Assembly (NCBI RefSeq): GCF_012489685.1
Contig: NC_080046.1
Location: 20,831,304-20,895,303, forward strand
Length of the DNA stretch: 64,000 nucleotides
Direction of reading: 5' to 3'
Origin: Lotus japonicus
Taxonomy: Eukaryota > Streptophyta > Magnoliopsida > Fabales > Fabaceae
Made by a program: the position numbers and the translations under genes. Shown here piece by piece: positions 21,666 through 32,812 of the stretch. The notes beneath the pieces were generated by a model, which was not told the DNA's origin, did not search any database, and saw nothing but the letters and a program-made list of their open reading frames with translations. Position 1 is the first letter of the stretch. Every line of letters begins with the position of its first letter.

Positions 21666-23322
21666 AGATAATCTTATCCTTAGGTACCCACTTTCTGGGT
21701 CCTTTCTTGTTAGTTAACCCAGAGGTTCTGATCACCTTGGGTTTTTCAACATGATAACGTAAAGGAATTTTTGCATGATATTTAGACATGGAGAAAGATC
21801 TCTTTTTGAGAGGGGGTTTAGCAACTTCAGCAGGTAAAGGATCAGGTAAAATGGTACCAGAGGGAACAAAGCATTCATACAAAGATTTAGCTTTAGGCAC
21901 AGAGGGCTCATTTCTAATTGGTTTAGAATAGCCAATGCCATGCATTCCATTTCTGCTTACGCCATAGATCATTGAAGCCATTAAGCTTCTATCTACGCTT
22001 TTAGCCAGGAATCTTTGAAAAGACTTTTCATACTTAGATTCATTTCTACAATCAGAGGCATCACAAGCAACTATTTCTTCTAACTTAGCAATCTGGTTCT
22101 TAAGCACAGAGTTAGAATTGATCAAAGCATGATTATCATTTTTCAAATCAGAAATAATTTTCTCATGTTCAGAAGGGGTTTTAGAAACAGCAGATAAGTT
22201 CTTTTTCAGCTTCTTATGCTTAGATAATAAAGAGTTATACTTATCCATGATGTCAGACAAAGCATGTTTCAGTTCAGAGGTTGAGAAGGAAGCGAATACC
22301 TCATTTTTATCGTCTGATTTGGAATCTCCTTCTGATTCTGAGTCAGAGTCAACAGCTTCCTTTGACTCTGCTCCTTTGTCTTTGACAATGGCCATGAGTC
22401 CTTGGACTTCACCATCAGAGTCAACATCCTCTGACTCTGATTCATCAAATGTCACCATCAGACTCTTCTTTGTCTTGAAGTGCTTCTTTGGCTTCTTGTC
22501 CTTCTTCAACTTTGGACAATCACTTTTGTAGTGCCCTGATTTTGTGCACTCAAAGCATGTGACTTCCTTAAGTGAGGACTTCTTCTGGTCTGAGGATTCA
22601 GACTTTCCTTTTGCCTTTCCAGAGCCTTTGTACTTGCTCTGCCTGTGCTTCCAGATGCGGTTGAGTCTCTTGGAGATCAGAGTCAGCTCATCTTCATCAT
22701 AATCTTCTGATGCTTCTTCAGATTCTTCTGCTTCAGCTTGGAGAGCCTTTGACTTTTCAGCCTTAGCCTTCTCAGATTTGGATTTCAAGGCTATGGACTT
22801 TTTCCTCAGATCTTGCATCTCAGAGCGCTTCAGCTCATGGCATTTCAAAATGCTGATGAGTTCTTCTAAACTCATATTCTCGACATCTCTCGTGAGCTCT
22901 ATTGAAGTCACTAAAGGCATCCAGCTTTCAGGAAGACTCCTGAGAACCCTTATGGCATGATCTTTTGTTGTGTAGCTCTTGTTGAGAGGTCTTATGCCAG
23001 CTACAAGCAACTGAAATCTAGAGAACATTTCTTCAATGGACTCATTTGGCTCCATGATGAAGGATTCATATTTTTGGATCAAAGACAATGCCTTTGATTC
23101 TTTGACTTTCTTGTTTCCTTCATGAGACATCTTCAGAGATTCAAAAATGCCTTTTGCAAACTCACGCTCGTAGCCATCCACAATAATATCCCAGAGATCT
23201 GCATCGAAACCCAGAAAGAAACTTTCCAGTCTATCTTTCCAATATTCGAACCTTTGACCGTCGAACATGGGAGGCTTTGCATTGTAACCATCTCTTTGAG
23301 TTTCACTGGTGGTGGCAGCCAT
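21553..23322 (-). CDS. gag of Sirevirus A1 (141-base internal deletion)
   Basis: 589 codons starting MAATTSETQRDGYN. Copia capsid-like domain (PPMFDGQRFEYWKDRLESFF, SLPESWMPLVTSIEL) at residues ~15-170, zinc knuckle CFECTKSGHYKSDC at ~265, then a long acidic/Ser-rich and coiled-coil region (HKKLKKNLSAV), as usual for Sirevirus gag. Relative to A2 it lacks 47 codons near residue 53 with frame preserved; the deletion ends share ACG. The frame runs past the protease start in another frame before stopping at 21553. Confidence 0.88.
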   Translation of the reverse strand: MAATTSETQRDGYNAKPPMFDGQRFEYWKDRLESFFLGFDADLWDIIVDGYEREFAKGIFESLKMSHEGNKKVKESKALSLIQKYESFIMEPNESIEEMFSRFQLLVAGIRPLNKSYTTKDHAIRVLRSLPESWMPLVTSIELTRDVENMSLEELISILKCHELKRSEMQDLRKKSIALKSKSEKAKAEKSKALQAEAEESEEASEDYDEDELTLISKRLNRIWKHRQSKYKGSGKAKGKSESSDQKKSSLKEVTCFECTKSGHYKSDCPKLKKDKKPKKHFKTKKSLMVTFDESESEDVDSDGEVQGLMAIVKDKGAESKEAVDSDSESEGDSKSDDKNEVFASFSTSELKHALSDIMDKYNSLLSKHKKLKKNLSAVSKTPSEHEKIISDLKNDNHALINSNSVLKNQIAKLEEIVACDASDCRNESKYEKSFQRFLAKSVDRSLMASMIYGVSRNGMHGIGYSKPIRNEPSVPKAKSLYECFVPSGTILPDPLPAEVAKPPLKKRSFSMSKYHAKIPLRYHVEKPKVIRTSGLTNKKGPRKWVPKDKIIYVADILDSSTETPIMVSGQWMLASHDGRKAYVPRAKT

Positions 23323-23380
23323 TGTTTTTCACACCGGCCTGGATCACTGAACACTGTTAGGTGTGGTAATCAGAACTTGC

Positions 23381-23394
23381 GCTCTGATACCAAT
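23381..23394 (-). other. primer-binding site of A1
   Basis: On the minus strand ATTGGTATCAGAGC directly follows the 5' LTR end (CCTTCA). It contains the exact initiator-Met primer site TGGTATCAGAGC. Confidence 0.9.
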
Positions 23395-24602
23395 TGAAGG
23401 TATGAAAAACGGTAGAAGGGGGGGGGGTTTGAATAACGTTTTCAAGATAAAGCTTCCACCTTAAAGATTTTGACAAATCTTTCGAGACCTTAAGTGCTAA
23501 AGATAAGAGATAGAAAAGCACACAAGGATTTTATCCTGGTTCACTTGATAAATCACTCAAGCTAATCTAGTCCACCCGTTAAGGTGATTTCTTCCTTCTT
23601 AGAATGAAGGCAATCCACTAATCAGGTAAGAGTTACAACTGCACTTGAATCCTACAAGTGACTAACAATTACACTGATTTAGCTCACACTAAGATTCACT
23701 CTCTTAGTCTTCTCTAGGATCCGATCAACCTTGATCTCCTAAAGGAACTAAACAACTGTTTAACAAAGAATGTTTACAAGAGATTTGCTTCTGAAAAGCT
23801 AATAGTAAACACAATGAATTTCAGATGAAAGAATGCTTGAAGGTTTTTGAATATGGCTTATGCTTGTGTGAATTCTTCCAACCGCATCTTTCAATCTTCA
23901 GTCTCTATTTATACTCCAAGGATTAGGGTTTGAATGCTGCATGGAAATGCTACCGTTGGAGGGCAGTTCTGGAAATTCCAGCTTCTGCTGTGTCTGAGAC
24001 TGTTAGGTAGGTCGTCAGGATAGTACTATTGCTTTTGTACTTAGAAAGTGACTTGACCTTTAAACCTATGAGACTTCTGATCAGGGGAATGCTTCATGTT
24101 GGAACTTGTGAAGCCGGTTGATCAGAGTCAGAGGGAAAGCACAGATCCTCTGACCGTTGTATCTTCTGATTCTGAACTCAGAGGGAAGTACATGGTCATC
24201 AGAGTTTCTTGCTTCTGGACATCAGAGTTTCCACTATTCAGCTTCTGGATCTTCAGAGTCTTCTACACCATCAGAACATCTGAACCTTCAGTGTTTCTTG
24301 GTTGTCAGAACTTCTGGATCTTCAGAACTTCTAGTGACTGAGTCCACATCAGAGTTTGTATAACTTCAGAACTTCTGAAGCTTTTCCACTGTTCATTTGA
24401 ACATGGTGAATGCGAAAGCGTTGCTTGGGACACTCTTTAAGCACAGTGCTTCTGATTTGTGTGAGATTGAATAGAGGTCAGAGCCTGTAAATAGCACACT
24501 CAGAAAAAGCACGTTAGAGTACCACAATTGTTCATATCAAAAGGTTAACTTGTAATCATCAAAACATAGAGTTGTACTACTAGATCAAAACTTGATCTTA
24601 CA
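23395..24602 (-). repeat. 5' LTR of Sirevirus A1, 1,208 bp
   Basis: On the plus strand it runs from TGAAGGTATG to GATCTTACA, with the same ends as the LTRs of A2. It is dense in TCAGAG/TTCTGAA-type short palindromic words (about 24060-24400). The flank is ATATA at 24603-24607; the partner duplication is off the window. Confidence 0.92.
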
Positions 24603-26066
24603 ATATAGTCTATACAAGAATAGTCAAAACATCTATACAACCTTGGAAGAAGAATCAAAGCTTCGAATCAATTCATGTAAAGATCAGCTCAAGCTATCAG
24701 ATCGTCTGAAGAGAAGACCACACTCATGAAGGCACTCACCTTCTATCTTAAGAACAGAATGAATGAAGATATGTCTAGATAAAAAAGCGTCATATTCAAA
24801 TGGAAATGTATTTGACATTTTTTAGGATAAAGTCAAGTTCAAAGGAATCACGTGATTCTCTACAGAGCACGATGACCAAGGAAAAAAGTACAACATGTTA
24901 CTATCAAAGTTTCATCATTCTCTCATGCAAGAAATGAAGAAATTAAGTTAGGCTTATTGTCTATGCCTACAAGCATCTATCTTCTTCAGGCACCTCAAGA
25001 CAATCCATTTATGAAGAAGAAGATGATTGGGTCAAAAGTTATCAATCACATTCTGAATGGCAAATTGAAGAAAGGAATGAAGCATGCGTTGAACTGATAA
25101 ATCTTATGAGAGAATAATGGTCAAAGCAAGGAATATCGTCTGAAGTTTAAAAGAACGATGGAAGTAGAACTTCTGAAAGGAACAACGTCTACAAAAAGAA
25201 AGAAAAAGAATGAACTTCACATTGAGATCATCTAAAAGAAAGCAAAATGACTGAAGCATGAAACATCGTCTGAAGAATAGAGGAACGATGAAGAAAGATC
25301 GTCTGAAGCTAAAGCAAGACGACTGAAGCATAAGGGAATTAAAGCAGATCATTTAAAAGGTACAAGGCTTATCAAATGATGAAAACTACAAAGTCTAACT
25401 AAAGACCATTGAAGAAAAAATGGAAAAGAGCTTAGAATAGCTTTTGGAGAAGTATTGCAAAGTCAAGATCATAAGCTCTGACAAAGGATAAAGCAAAGCA
25501 AGAAGTACAAATGTGTCACTATCAGATTTCCATTTTTATAGACCAACGGATAGAAGTTCAGACATATGCTACCTACAGGCTGACAAAATACTTCTTTTTC
25601 GAAAAGGGTCTCAGTCAAACAGTACTATGTCAATAACGCATCAAGTATATAATATACTGTTTGATCCAACGGCTAGAAGCTGTGGAAAGAGCACGATCCA
25701 ACGACTATCTTTCTCTCACAGCATAATCATGTGTATAAAGTCTTCACTTGCAGGACTAGCGCTTATGCTCACCAAAATTGAGCTTCCATGTTCAACACGA
25801 TTAAGCGTAAAAAGAAGACTCGGAGTTCACCACTCAAAGATGATCATCAATATCGTCTGCTTCAACATGAAGAGTAAGTTTTATTAAGAGTCAAATCCTC
25901 TCTACATCTATCATGTAAAAGAACATAAAGTATATGCCTAGAGTCAAACCTCACAAAATATTTTATAGTTCATAATCTTAAGGGTATCTACCGTCACTCT
26001 TTCTAGAAGAGACTTTTGTAGATGAAATGATCTTGTGAAAGATCGTTTAAGGAGAAGTCCTTTAAA
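24603..26066 (+). repeat. X1: old copia-type LTR remnant
   Basis: Homologous to 50608-52072. It contains TATAAAG at 25734-25740. It passes without a break into the first ~450 bases of U1, which hold a GGTGAACCAGGATAAAAT block and CAAACCCC near the end, resembling the R-U5 end of Maximus/SIRE-type LTRs. The LTR identity is an inference from this arrangement. The word ATCGTCTGAAG recurs four times (24701-25310). No gene seen; the short ORFs here are not conserved as proteins. Confidence 0.5.
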
Positions 26067-26409
26067 CTTGTTGTAAAGGAGGAGTCCTGATAATACTTAG
26101 TAAGGAGGAGTCGTATAAATACTTATTTTTTCTGGAGAGGCAGCGTCCAAAGAATACCCAGTAATGCCTGAAGAGGCAGTGGCAAAATAATACTTGGTCT
26201 TCTTGAAGAGGCCTGGACAAAGAATACTTGTTTTGCTTGAAGGGACAAGGTTCAAATAATAATTGTAAGGAGAAGTACTTAATACTTGAGCTTAGTGAAA
26301 TCTTGGTACAACCAAGAACTAGATGTAGCCCTATCGTTCACGGGGTGAACCAGGATAAAATTGATGGTGTGAATCTTCTCCTTCCCTGGTCTTAAGTTTC
26401 CGTTGTACC

Positions 26410-28505
26410 TGTAACACCCCACTTTTCGTTATTAGGTTATTTATTATTTTATCTTAATTATTATTATGCTATATGGTAATTTGATGAATTATGTGATTAT
26501 AATTTAAATCTCATGTGATATAGAATAAGATTTAGATAAATAAGTTTGTTAGGTTTTTGTGTGAGTAATTGAGAGTGGGGCCCATTAGTATGACTATTTA
26601 AGGGATATGAGTGAATTAGAAAGAGAGAAATCAGAATTTGAGAATTGGAGAAGTTAGCAGAGGAGAAGAAAAGAAGCGTGAAAGAGAGAAGGGGAGAAAA
26701 GAGAAGAAAAAACCTAGAATTTGATCTTCAAGAGGTAAGGGTTTGAATTTATCTTGTATAATTGTAGAATAACAGAGGTTGAGTTTAACATGAAGGAACC
26801 CTCATCTTTTTTGAAAATTCAGAACTGAGAGACTGTGTTGAGTGTTAACATGTGGTGAGAAAAATTGATTTTGAGCGAAATTGAGGTTCCGGGGAAAATT
26901 GGGTTCTGTTATGTTTTGCCCGCAGATACCCTAACAATCTGTGTTGTAGAGAGCATAACTCTCTCTACAGAATTCAAAATTGAGTGAAACCAATTTTGTA
27001 TGAAAGCTAACTCATAGGGCTATGTTGGGTAATATTTTCATAATTTTTCGATTGCTGGTTCAATACCAGAATTATCTGCAAGTTCACTCTGTTTCTGCTC
27101 GCAGAAACCCTAACAGCCTGTGCTGTAGAGACCATAACTCTCTCTACAGAATTCCAAATTGGGTGAAACCAATTTTATATGAAAGCTAACGTATAAGGCT
27201 ATGTTTGGTAAAATTTTCATAATTTTTGGACTGCTCATTTAGTACCAGGATTATATGCAAGTTTGCTATGTTTCTGCTTATTTCTGAGATTGATTCTGAA
27301 ACTGATTCTAGTAATTGATATGAGACATTTGATGATTTTGTGTTGCTATTTTGTCAGTGGAATAGTGAATGATTTGATAATTGTATTGAAGTGTTATTTT
27401 GTGCAATTTTGGTGTGATTTCCGTTATGGAATTTGGTGAGAAAATATGTTATATATTTGGGGCTGGAGTGGTCTCAAATTGCATGTTTTAATTTATGAGT
27501 TTTTGCACGAAATACACTTCATTTAGTCAAGAGGCAACGTGTCGGTTTTCATCGGAAAACTGAGGTTTGTCCCAGAACTGGCGTGGTTCTGGAAGTCTGG
27601 AGTGGACTTCATTGGTGGTTAACTGTCTGGAGTGGACGCGGTGATACCGCTAAGGTTAACAATTGGTACCACATGCATACATTAGAGTCTCACACACTAA
27701 GTTTCACGTTTTCAGTGGTTTTATGTGTTTGGTGATTTGTTGGTGAATTGTTTTGCTGTTGTGGTAAAGTCGAATTATTATTCTTCTTTAAGCTTATAAT
27801 TTTTCGAAACATTAATAAGAATTGTGAAACTGTCTTGAGAGAAAATATTATAATCACTCAGATTTTAAAGTAAAGGTGAAGAGTTTATAAAGCAGGATCT
27901 GAATTGTTTACTTGCTCTTTGTTATGTTATATTTTATACAATGTAAGTTCTTACCCTTCTGTTGGAATGATGTTCTATGCGACATCGCTCAGGTACAGGA
28001 GGTAGAGATGTGGCTCATGAGGAGTAGCTTCGGAGAGTCTTAGCTTATGTTATTATTATTATTATTATAAAATAAGTGTCTTGCTCTGTAATGTAACACT
28101 GGTTAGATATTTTACGTTACTTTTACATTTATGTTGAGAGGATTTTATAATCTCTTCTTATGGAAGTTGTTGAATAATTTTCTAAATGATGGCGATGTCG
28201 TACTGTTGACGGCCGAAGTGCTTATGAAATTCAGTTCTGAGTATGATGAATTTTATTGGAATATCATGGAAGATAAACCTATTTAAATAAGTGATTTTAT
28301 GCATCTTAGGATTATCTGACTGGTTTAGAAATTTCATTGGCAGGAATAATTCATTCTTTGAAAAGCATATGAACTTATAAATTTTCAAACACAATCAGTG
28401 TTAATTTTAATGAGTTTTCGTGAAGAAGTGTAATACTCCCTTGATATGTTTTTAAACTCTGATAAACGTTTTTAAATAAAACAATGGGAAAAAGGGGGTG
28501 TTACA
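26410..28505 (+). mobile_element. solo LTR, 2,096 bp, TGTAACACCCC type
   Basis: It begins TGTAACACCCCACTTTT and ends AAAAAGGGGGTGTTACA, which are inverted copies of each other. It is flanked by GTACC at 26405-26409 and 28506-28510. The empty site is intact at about 52414-52420. No coding domain. It contains a near-duplicate ~130-base segment (26930-27060 and 27105-27240), CTATTTAAGG as a TATA-like box (about 26596) and AATAAA near the 3' end. Assignment to Ty3/gypsy is an inference from the termini. Confidence 0.85.
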
Positions 28506-28852
28506 GTACCAAACGATACCAATGACGTGATGAACCTTTATATCGTTTGGAAAACCAAGTTTTTGGATGACACAATTCAAACCCCTCCTTTCTTGTGCTA
28601 CTCTGATCAACTTCAACCATTTTTCCAACTAGGGTGGATTCAGCATGTTGGGAGTTCTCCAAGCTTGCATTAAGAAGCCAACTGCGTGCATCAACTTGTT
28701 AACTTCTTCCATCAATCCAGTGATTATGTTTAGGACAATATGGTCATAAAGAATGAGAAAAGGAACCTCACCCCAATAAATAATGAATTCCAGCCAAAAA
28801 GGAACCCCGCATAAAAGGAAATATGAATTTATGATATAAGTCACAATAAAAC

Positions 28853-28945
28853 AAAACCCCACCCCACCCCAACCCAAAATCACAAAAGGCCATATATGTC
28901 ACCAATTACAATCAGACATAACCCCACCCACCCCAACCCAAAATA
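28853..28945 (-). other. G-rich tract with quadruplex potential (U1)
   Basis: Two clusters of CCCCA/CCCAA on the plus strand give runs of GGGG/GGG on the minus strand. The tract is longest in U2 (52759-52792), where seven or more G-runs occur in about 33 bases. Confidence 0.5.
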
Positions 28946-30435
28946 AGAAAAGGATATTTATGTCATAAATTACAATCATAATACGAAAAATTTCAAGTAA
29001 TTAGAAAGGACAAATTTTCACACACATAAATTACATAAACTTTCGAGTAGTCAGAAAATAAATGTTTAAAGTAGTCAGAAAAGGAATTTCACGGCTTCAG
29101 ATCAAGCATTGGATGAATGTCAAAAGAATATATGAATATGAAATTTCTGAAGATGAATCCTCTGAGGCCAAAATAAGAAAGTATAAACAAAAGAGAAACC
29201 TGGATGAAATGGTAACGATTGAAGGCATTTTTATTGGCCTTTCTGAGTGGATTGAAATGGTGGGATGGGTGCGTGCCATCATCAGCGAGGTAATGGACTC
29301 GATATCTCGCGTCCTTCGCTTCCTCGTGCTTATGCGTCTACGGGTTTTTCCTCTTCCAACCATGGCTTCTTTGGTTGATTTTCCAGAGAGAACATGGTGA
29401 AATAACCTCTAGACACATATCTAAAGGTGATTTATATGGTCGAATATGAACAGTCACGAGGCTAGCTGACATCGGTTGACGTAAACGACGTCTTTCTTCA
29501 GTGTCTTTCTCTAATAAACTGTAGTTGGAAGAGATAGCTAATGACTGATGCACCATTTCTCAAATCCCAAATCATTTCTACTCATGAGGTTCCCGCGTAC
29601 GAACTCTCTCTTCTTTCCAAAATTCTCACTAAAGTAGGGGCATATTCGCCATTTCGCATACCAAATAGGGGCATGATGGTGATTTTGGTCAATCAAATAG
29701 GGCATACTTGATTGCTTTGTGTTTTAAATAAAATCTCACTTTCATTTGTACTGTGTGGAATTATCTTGCAATTAAGAGAAAATAGAGAATATCAAAGATG
29801 GATTCACTCACCATTCACCAAGATTGTAAAGAAATAGATAACTTCGCTCTTCTAGAAAACTAGTGTCATAAATCATGTGATACACGATATTTTAGATTTT
29901 TTTAGATACAAATAATGTAATTTAATTTTTTTATGATATATACTAACCCCTATTCTATCTGGACATTATAGTTCTCTGTGGGATCACGTCAAATAGTAGC
30001 ATGAAATGTACCACTGTGATTATCTTCGAAAGAAAAATGTGTCATGGTATATTGATGAGGAAATAGTAAATATATACAGCCTTCTCAAAGGTGATCAAAA
30101 GACAAATACAACCTAAAGAAGCCTAAAAAAAGGACTAATCCTAGAAAAACTATCCAACCCAAATGGACCCAAAAAGAATTCTCAAAGCCTAAACTCATCT
30201 AGAGATAGCCAAACAATCAACAAAGCTCGCAAAAGCCAACTAAACCAACAAAACCCCCTAAACAGAATCCAAGAAATCACTTTGATTATTAAGAAGTCGG
30301 TATGCGATTATTTAAGCTAATTATGAATTAATTCATCCTTGCGAATTGAATACTCAAACATATATATGGTGCTTGCATGTCCACACGTGTCACAAGTGAC
30401 TAGACTCACTACCATGTACCAACACTTGTATCTTA

Positions 30436-30567
30436 TCTGGGTGGGGTGGGTAGCTCACATGGTTGATCTAAGAGTAACTGCAGGTGACGGGCCAGAGTTT
30501 GAACCCTGAGAAGGGATAATTTGAACTAATTTACAAACAACTAACATTTTCCTATCAAAACTAAAAC
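30436..30567 (+). mobile_element. tRNA-derived SINE in U1
   Basis: A ~132-bp element between imperfect direct repeats TTGTATCTTA (30426-30435) and TTGTATTTTA (30568-30577). It has an A-box-like TAGCTCACATGG and a B-box-like GTTTGAACCC (GTTCGAACCC in U3), with a short A-rich tail. Family not identified. Confidence 0.75.
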
Positions 30568-30639
30568 TTGTATTTTATTTTTTCTTCAATAGTTCAAAGT
30601 TCGATACATGAAGCCCACAAAGCGATAAATAATACATCA

Positions 30640-30862
30640 AGGCCCATATGACAATCTAGAAACATCCAGCCTAGATCGGATTCTCTATAAAATAGTTGAT
30701 GCCTTCACTCGCTCTCACGCAAATCACTTTATGTTAGGGTTTCCAGTAAACTTGATACTCCAAGCCTCCGATAACGCCGCCGCAACAAAGTTTTTCATTT
30801 CACTCTCTCCATCCAATCTTTAAGATCCGATGCCGTCTTGTGCTAAGCTTCACTCAAATTAG
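30640..30862 (+). promoter_or_regulatory. promoter plus 5' leader of a housekeeping-type gene (captured)
   Basis: AAGGCCCAT (site II-like, about 30641-30649), TATAAAA (30686-30692), then TTAGGGTTT (telo-box, 30734-30742), a CT-rich leader, and AG|GTATTT donor-like at 30862/30863 with a TTTTCTTAG acceptor-like site near 30946. Site II plus telo-box around the start site is typical of plant ribosomal-protein and other translation genes. No coding exon of such a gene follows. Repeated in U2 and U3. Confidence 0.45.
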
Positions 30863-31120
30863 GTATTTACCTTCTCTTGGTTCTTAATTCTCCATATCCA
30901 CTTGTTATAATCCATTCGTTAATTGCATCAATTTTTCTTTTCTTAGGTTGTTTTGATCTCGTGCCAAAGTTTTTTTTGAAGTATCCTCCATCCAGATTAA
31001 TAAGCCTTGGGACAACTCTTTGGGCCTTGGGACAACTGTGTTATCGTTTCTTTTTACTAGCTTCCAAGGTGACACCACGCTCAATCTATCCACAACAGTT
31101 ATTTGTTTGATTAAAGTTTT

Positions 31121-31141
31121 GTGTGTGTGTGTGTGTGTGTG
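31121..31141 (+). repeat. GT microsatellite (U1)
   Basis: About ten GT units, versus about 22 in U2 (54989-55033, one interruption) and about 19 in U3 (59950-59988). Confidence 0.95.
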
Positions 31142-31485
31142 AATCGGTTTGACTCTAATGAATCAATTTGGGAATGTGTTTCTAAATTGATGAATTGTGT
31201 TTTTATTTTCTACTTTAATTCCAAACTATTGATGAACTATCTATGATTTGCTCAAAGAATCATTGCACATATTAACCATATCAAATCATTCATGATCTTT
31301 CCAATAATCAAAAGATTTTGAGAAATATTCTGAGAGTGTTGAATATAATCAACGGATTTTTTGTTACCTTTACTTGTGTGGATTGCTATGATATATTTCC
31401 CTTTAATCTTCACTTGTTTATTGTATGATTATAACATCCATGTGCATAATCATATAATAATATAGCTTGTACCTTGTTTACTTTT

Positions 31486-32812
31486 GTAAATCAAGAAGCT
31501 ATTATGGTAAAAACGTTGTTATGCAGCAAGATATTAACATACAAGATGAGGATGACACCGCAATTGAAGAAATGTGATTTGTTTATGGTTCTGATAAGAA
31601 GTATGAGATTGACAGGTACATTTCTTCAAAAACTGGATAAAGAACATTTAAAAGCTTGTGTTCACTCATCACAAGTTGAATTTATTCATCCCCTTGTGTT
31701 TGTTGAAGGTATTTGCTGATATATGTATCTTACCTCTTTTTAGGATGGAAAAATGAAAACTAAGGTCAAGCTCACATGAATTTTCAAGTTAGAAGCAATG
31801 CAACCAACATAAACTTTTGATAATATTGCACACTAATTTGACCTTGGACTTAAATTTTCTACCACTACACTAAATTGATCTGAGGCCCCACCTTTACTGA
31901 TATATGTCCCCCACCTAGGTGAACCAAGTAAGATGAGAGAAACTTCTTCTTCGGCTAGAGAAATGTAAACAGAGATGAAAATGACTGTGAACGGTTCATG
32001 GAAAGAGGAAAATGAAATAAAAATGATATTGAATGTTCCATGGGAAGAGTATAGCAAAAAATCAGAATAAATGTAGGTTGAACAAACCTCTATGAAAAAA
32101 TGAAGGTGTTTGCATGATTGAACCTTAATCCTTAGTTAGTTAGTTTGTTTACCTAAGTCTTACTTTATATTGCAACACCAATCATGCAAACACCTTCATT
32201 TTTTTATATAGAGGTTTGTTCAACCTGCATTTCTTCTGATTTTTTGCTATACTCTTCCCATGGAACATTCAATATCATTTTTATTTCATTTTCCTTTTTC
32301 CATGAACCGTTCACAGTCATTTTCATCTCTGTCTACATTTCTCTAGCCGAAGAAGAACTTTCTCTCATCTTACTTGGTTCACCTAGGCGGAGGACATATA
32401 TCAGTAAAGGTGGGGTCTTAGATCAATTTAGTGTGGAAGTAGGAACTTTTAGTCCAAGCTCAATTTAGTGTGCAATCTTTTCAAAAGTTTATGATGTTTA
32501 AATTTCTCCTAACTTGAAAATTTATGTGAGCTTGACCTTAGTTTTCATTTTTCCATCCTGGAAAGTGGTACGATACATATATCAGTAAATACCTTCAGCA
32601 AACACAAGGGGGTGAATTAATTCAACTTATGATGAGTGAACACAAGCTTTTGAGTGTTCTTAATCCAACCTTGAAGAAATGTACTTATCAAACTCATGCT
32701 TCTAATCAAGACCATAAACAAACGAACTTTGTTCAATTGCGGTGTCATCCTTATTTTGATTTTGTTATCTTACAGCAAAACAACATCTTAACCATCATAA
32801 CTTCTTAATTTC
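31486..32812. repeat. long inverted repeat (hairpin) in U1, arms ~634 bp, loop 58 bp
   Basis: The left arm 31486-32120 and right arm 32179-32812 are reverse complements with scattered mismatches. The inner edge is GGTGTTTGCATGATTG / CAATCATGCAAACACC. The outer edge is AAGAAGCTATTATGG / CCATCATAACTTCTT. The outer ~240 bases of each arm derive from the same gene segment as the fragment on the minus strand beyond the right arm. The arms differ from each other more than the same arm differs between U units, so the inverted duplication predates the tandem amplification. Confidence 0.9.

Larger units (their letters stand above)
459..24602 (-). mobile_element. Sirevirus-type Ty1/copia element A1 (nested, 3' LTR off window)
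   Basis: Read on the minus strand from the right: 5' LTR 23395-24602, tRNA-iMet primer site, gag, protease-integrase, RT-RNase H, spacer, envelope-like ORF. An ORF of opposite orientation (656-1048) follows. The 3' LTR should lie left of the window beyond S3. The copia order (INT before RT), a long envelope-like ORF after pol and repeated AAGGGGGAG tracts in relative A2 are Sirevirus (SIRE/Maximus lineage) traits. A1 is dead. It is interrupted by a MITE (2728-3088), S1 (4991-9116) and Sirevirus B (10686-20149), and it has stops and frameshifts in RT and env-like and a 141-base in-frame deletion in gag relative to A2. Its 5' flank joins X1; the same join without the insertion is seen at about 50608. 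Confidence 0.88.

Noticed and set aside
25104..25352. 82-codon Phe/Ser-rich ORF in X1 and X2
   Set aside because: Antisense reading of A/G-rich LTR sequence; the start codon is not supported and no domain is present.
28629..28883. 84-codon minus-strand ORF kept in all four U units
   Set aside because: The units are recent copies, so retention is expected. The composition follows the CCCCA tract and there is no family resemblance.
31474..31719. 81-codon ORF in the left hairpin arm
   Set aside because: It mixes frames of the gene fragment; the motifs that match the right arm are in another frame.
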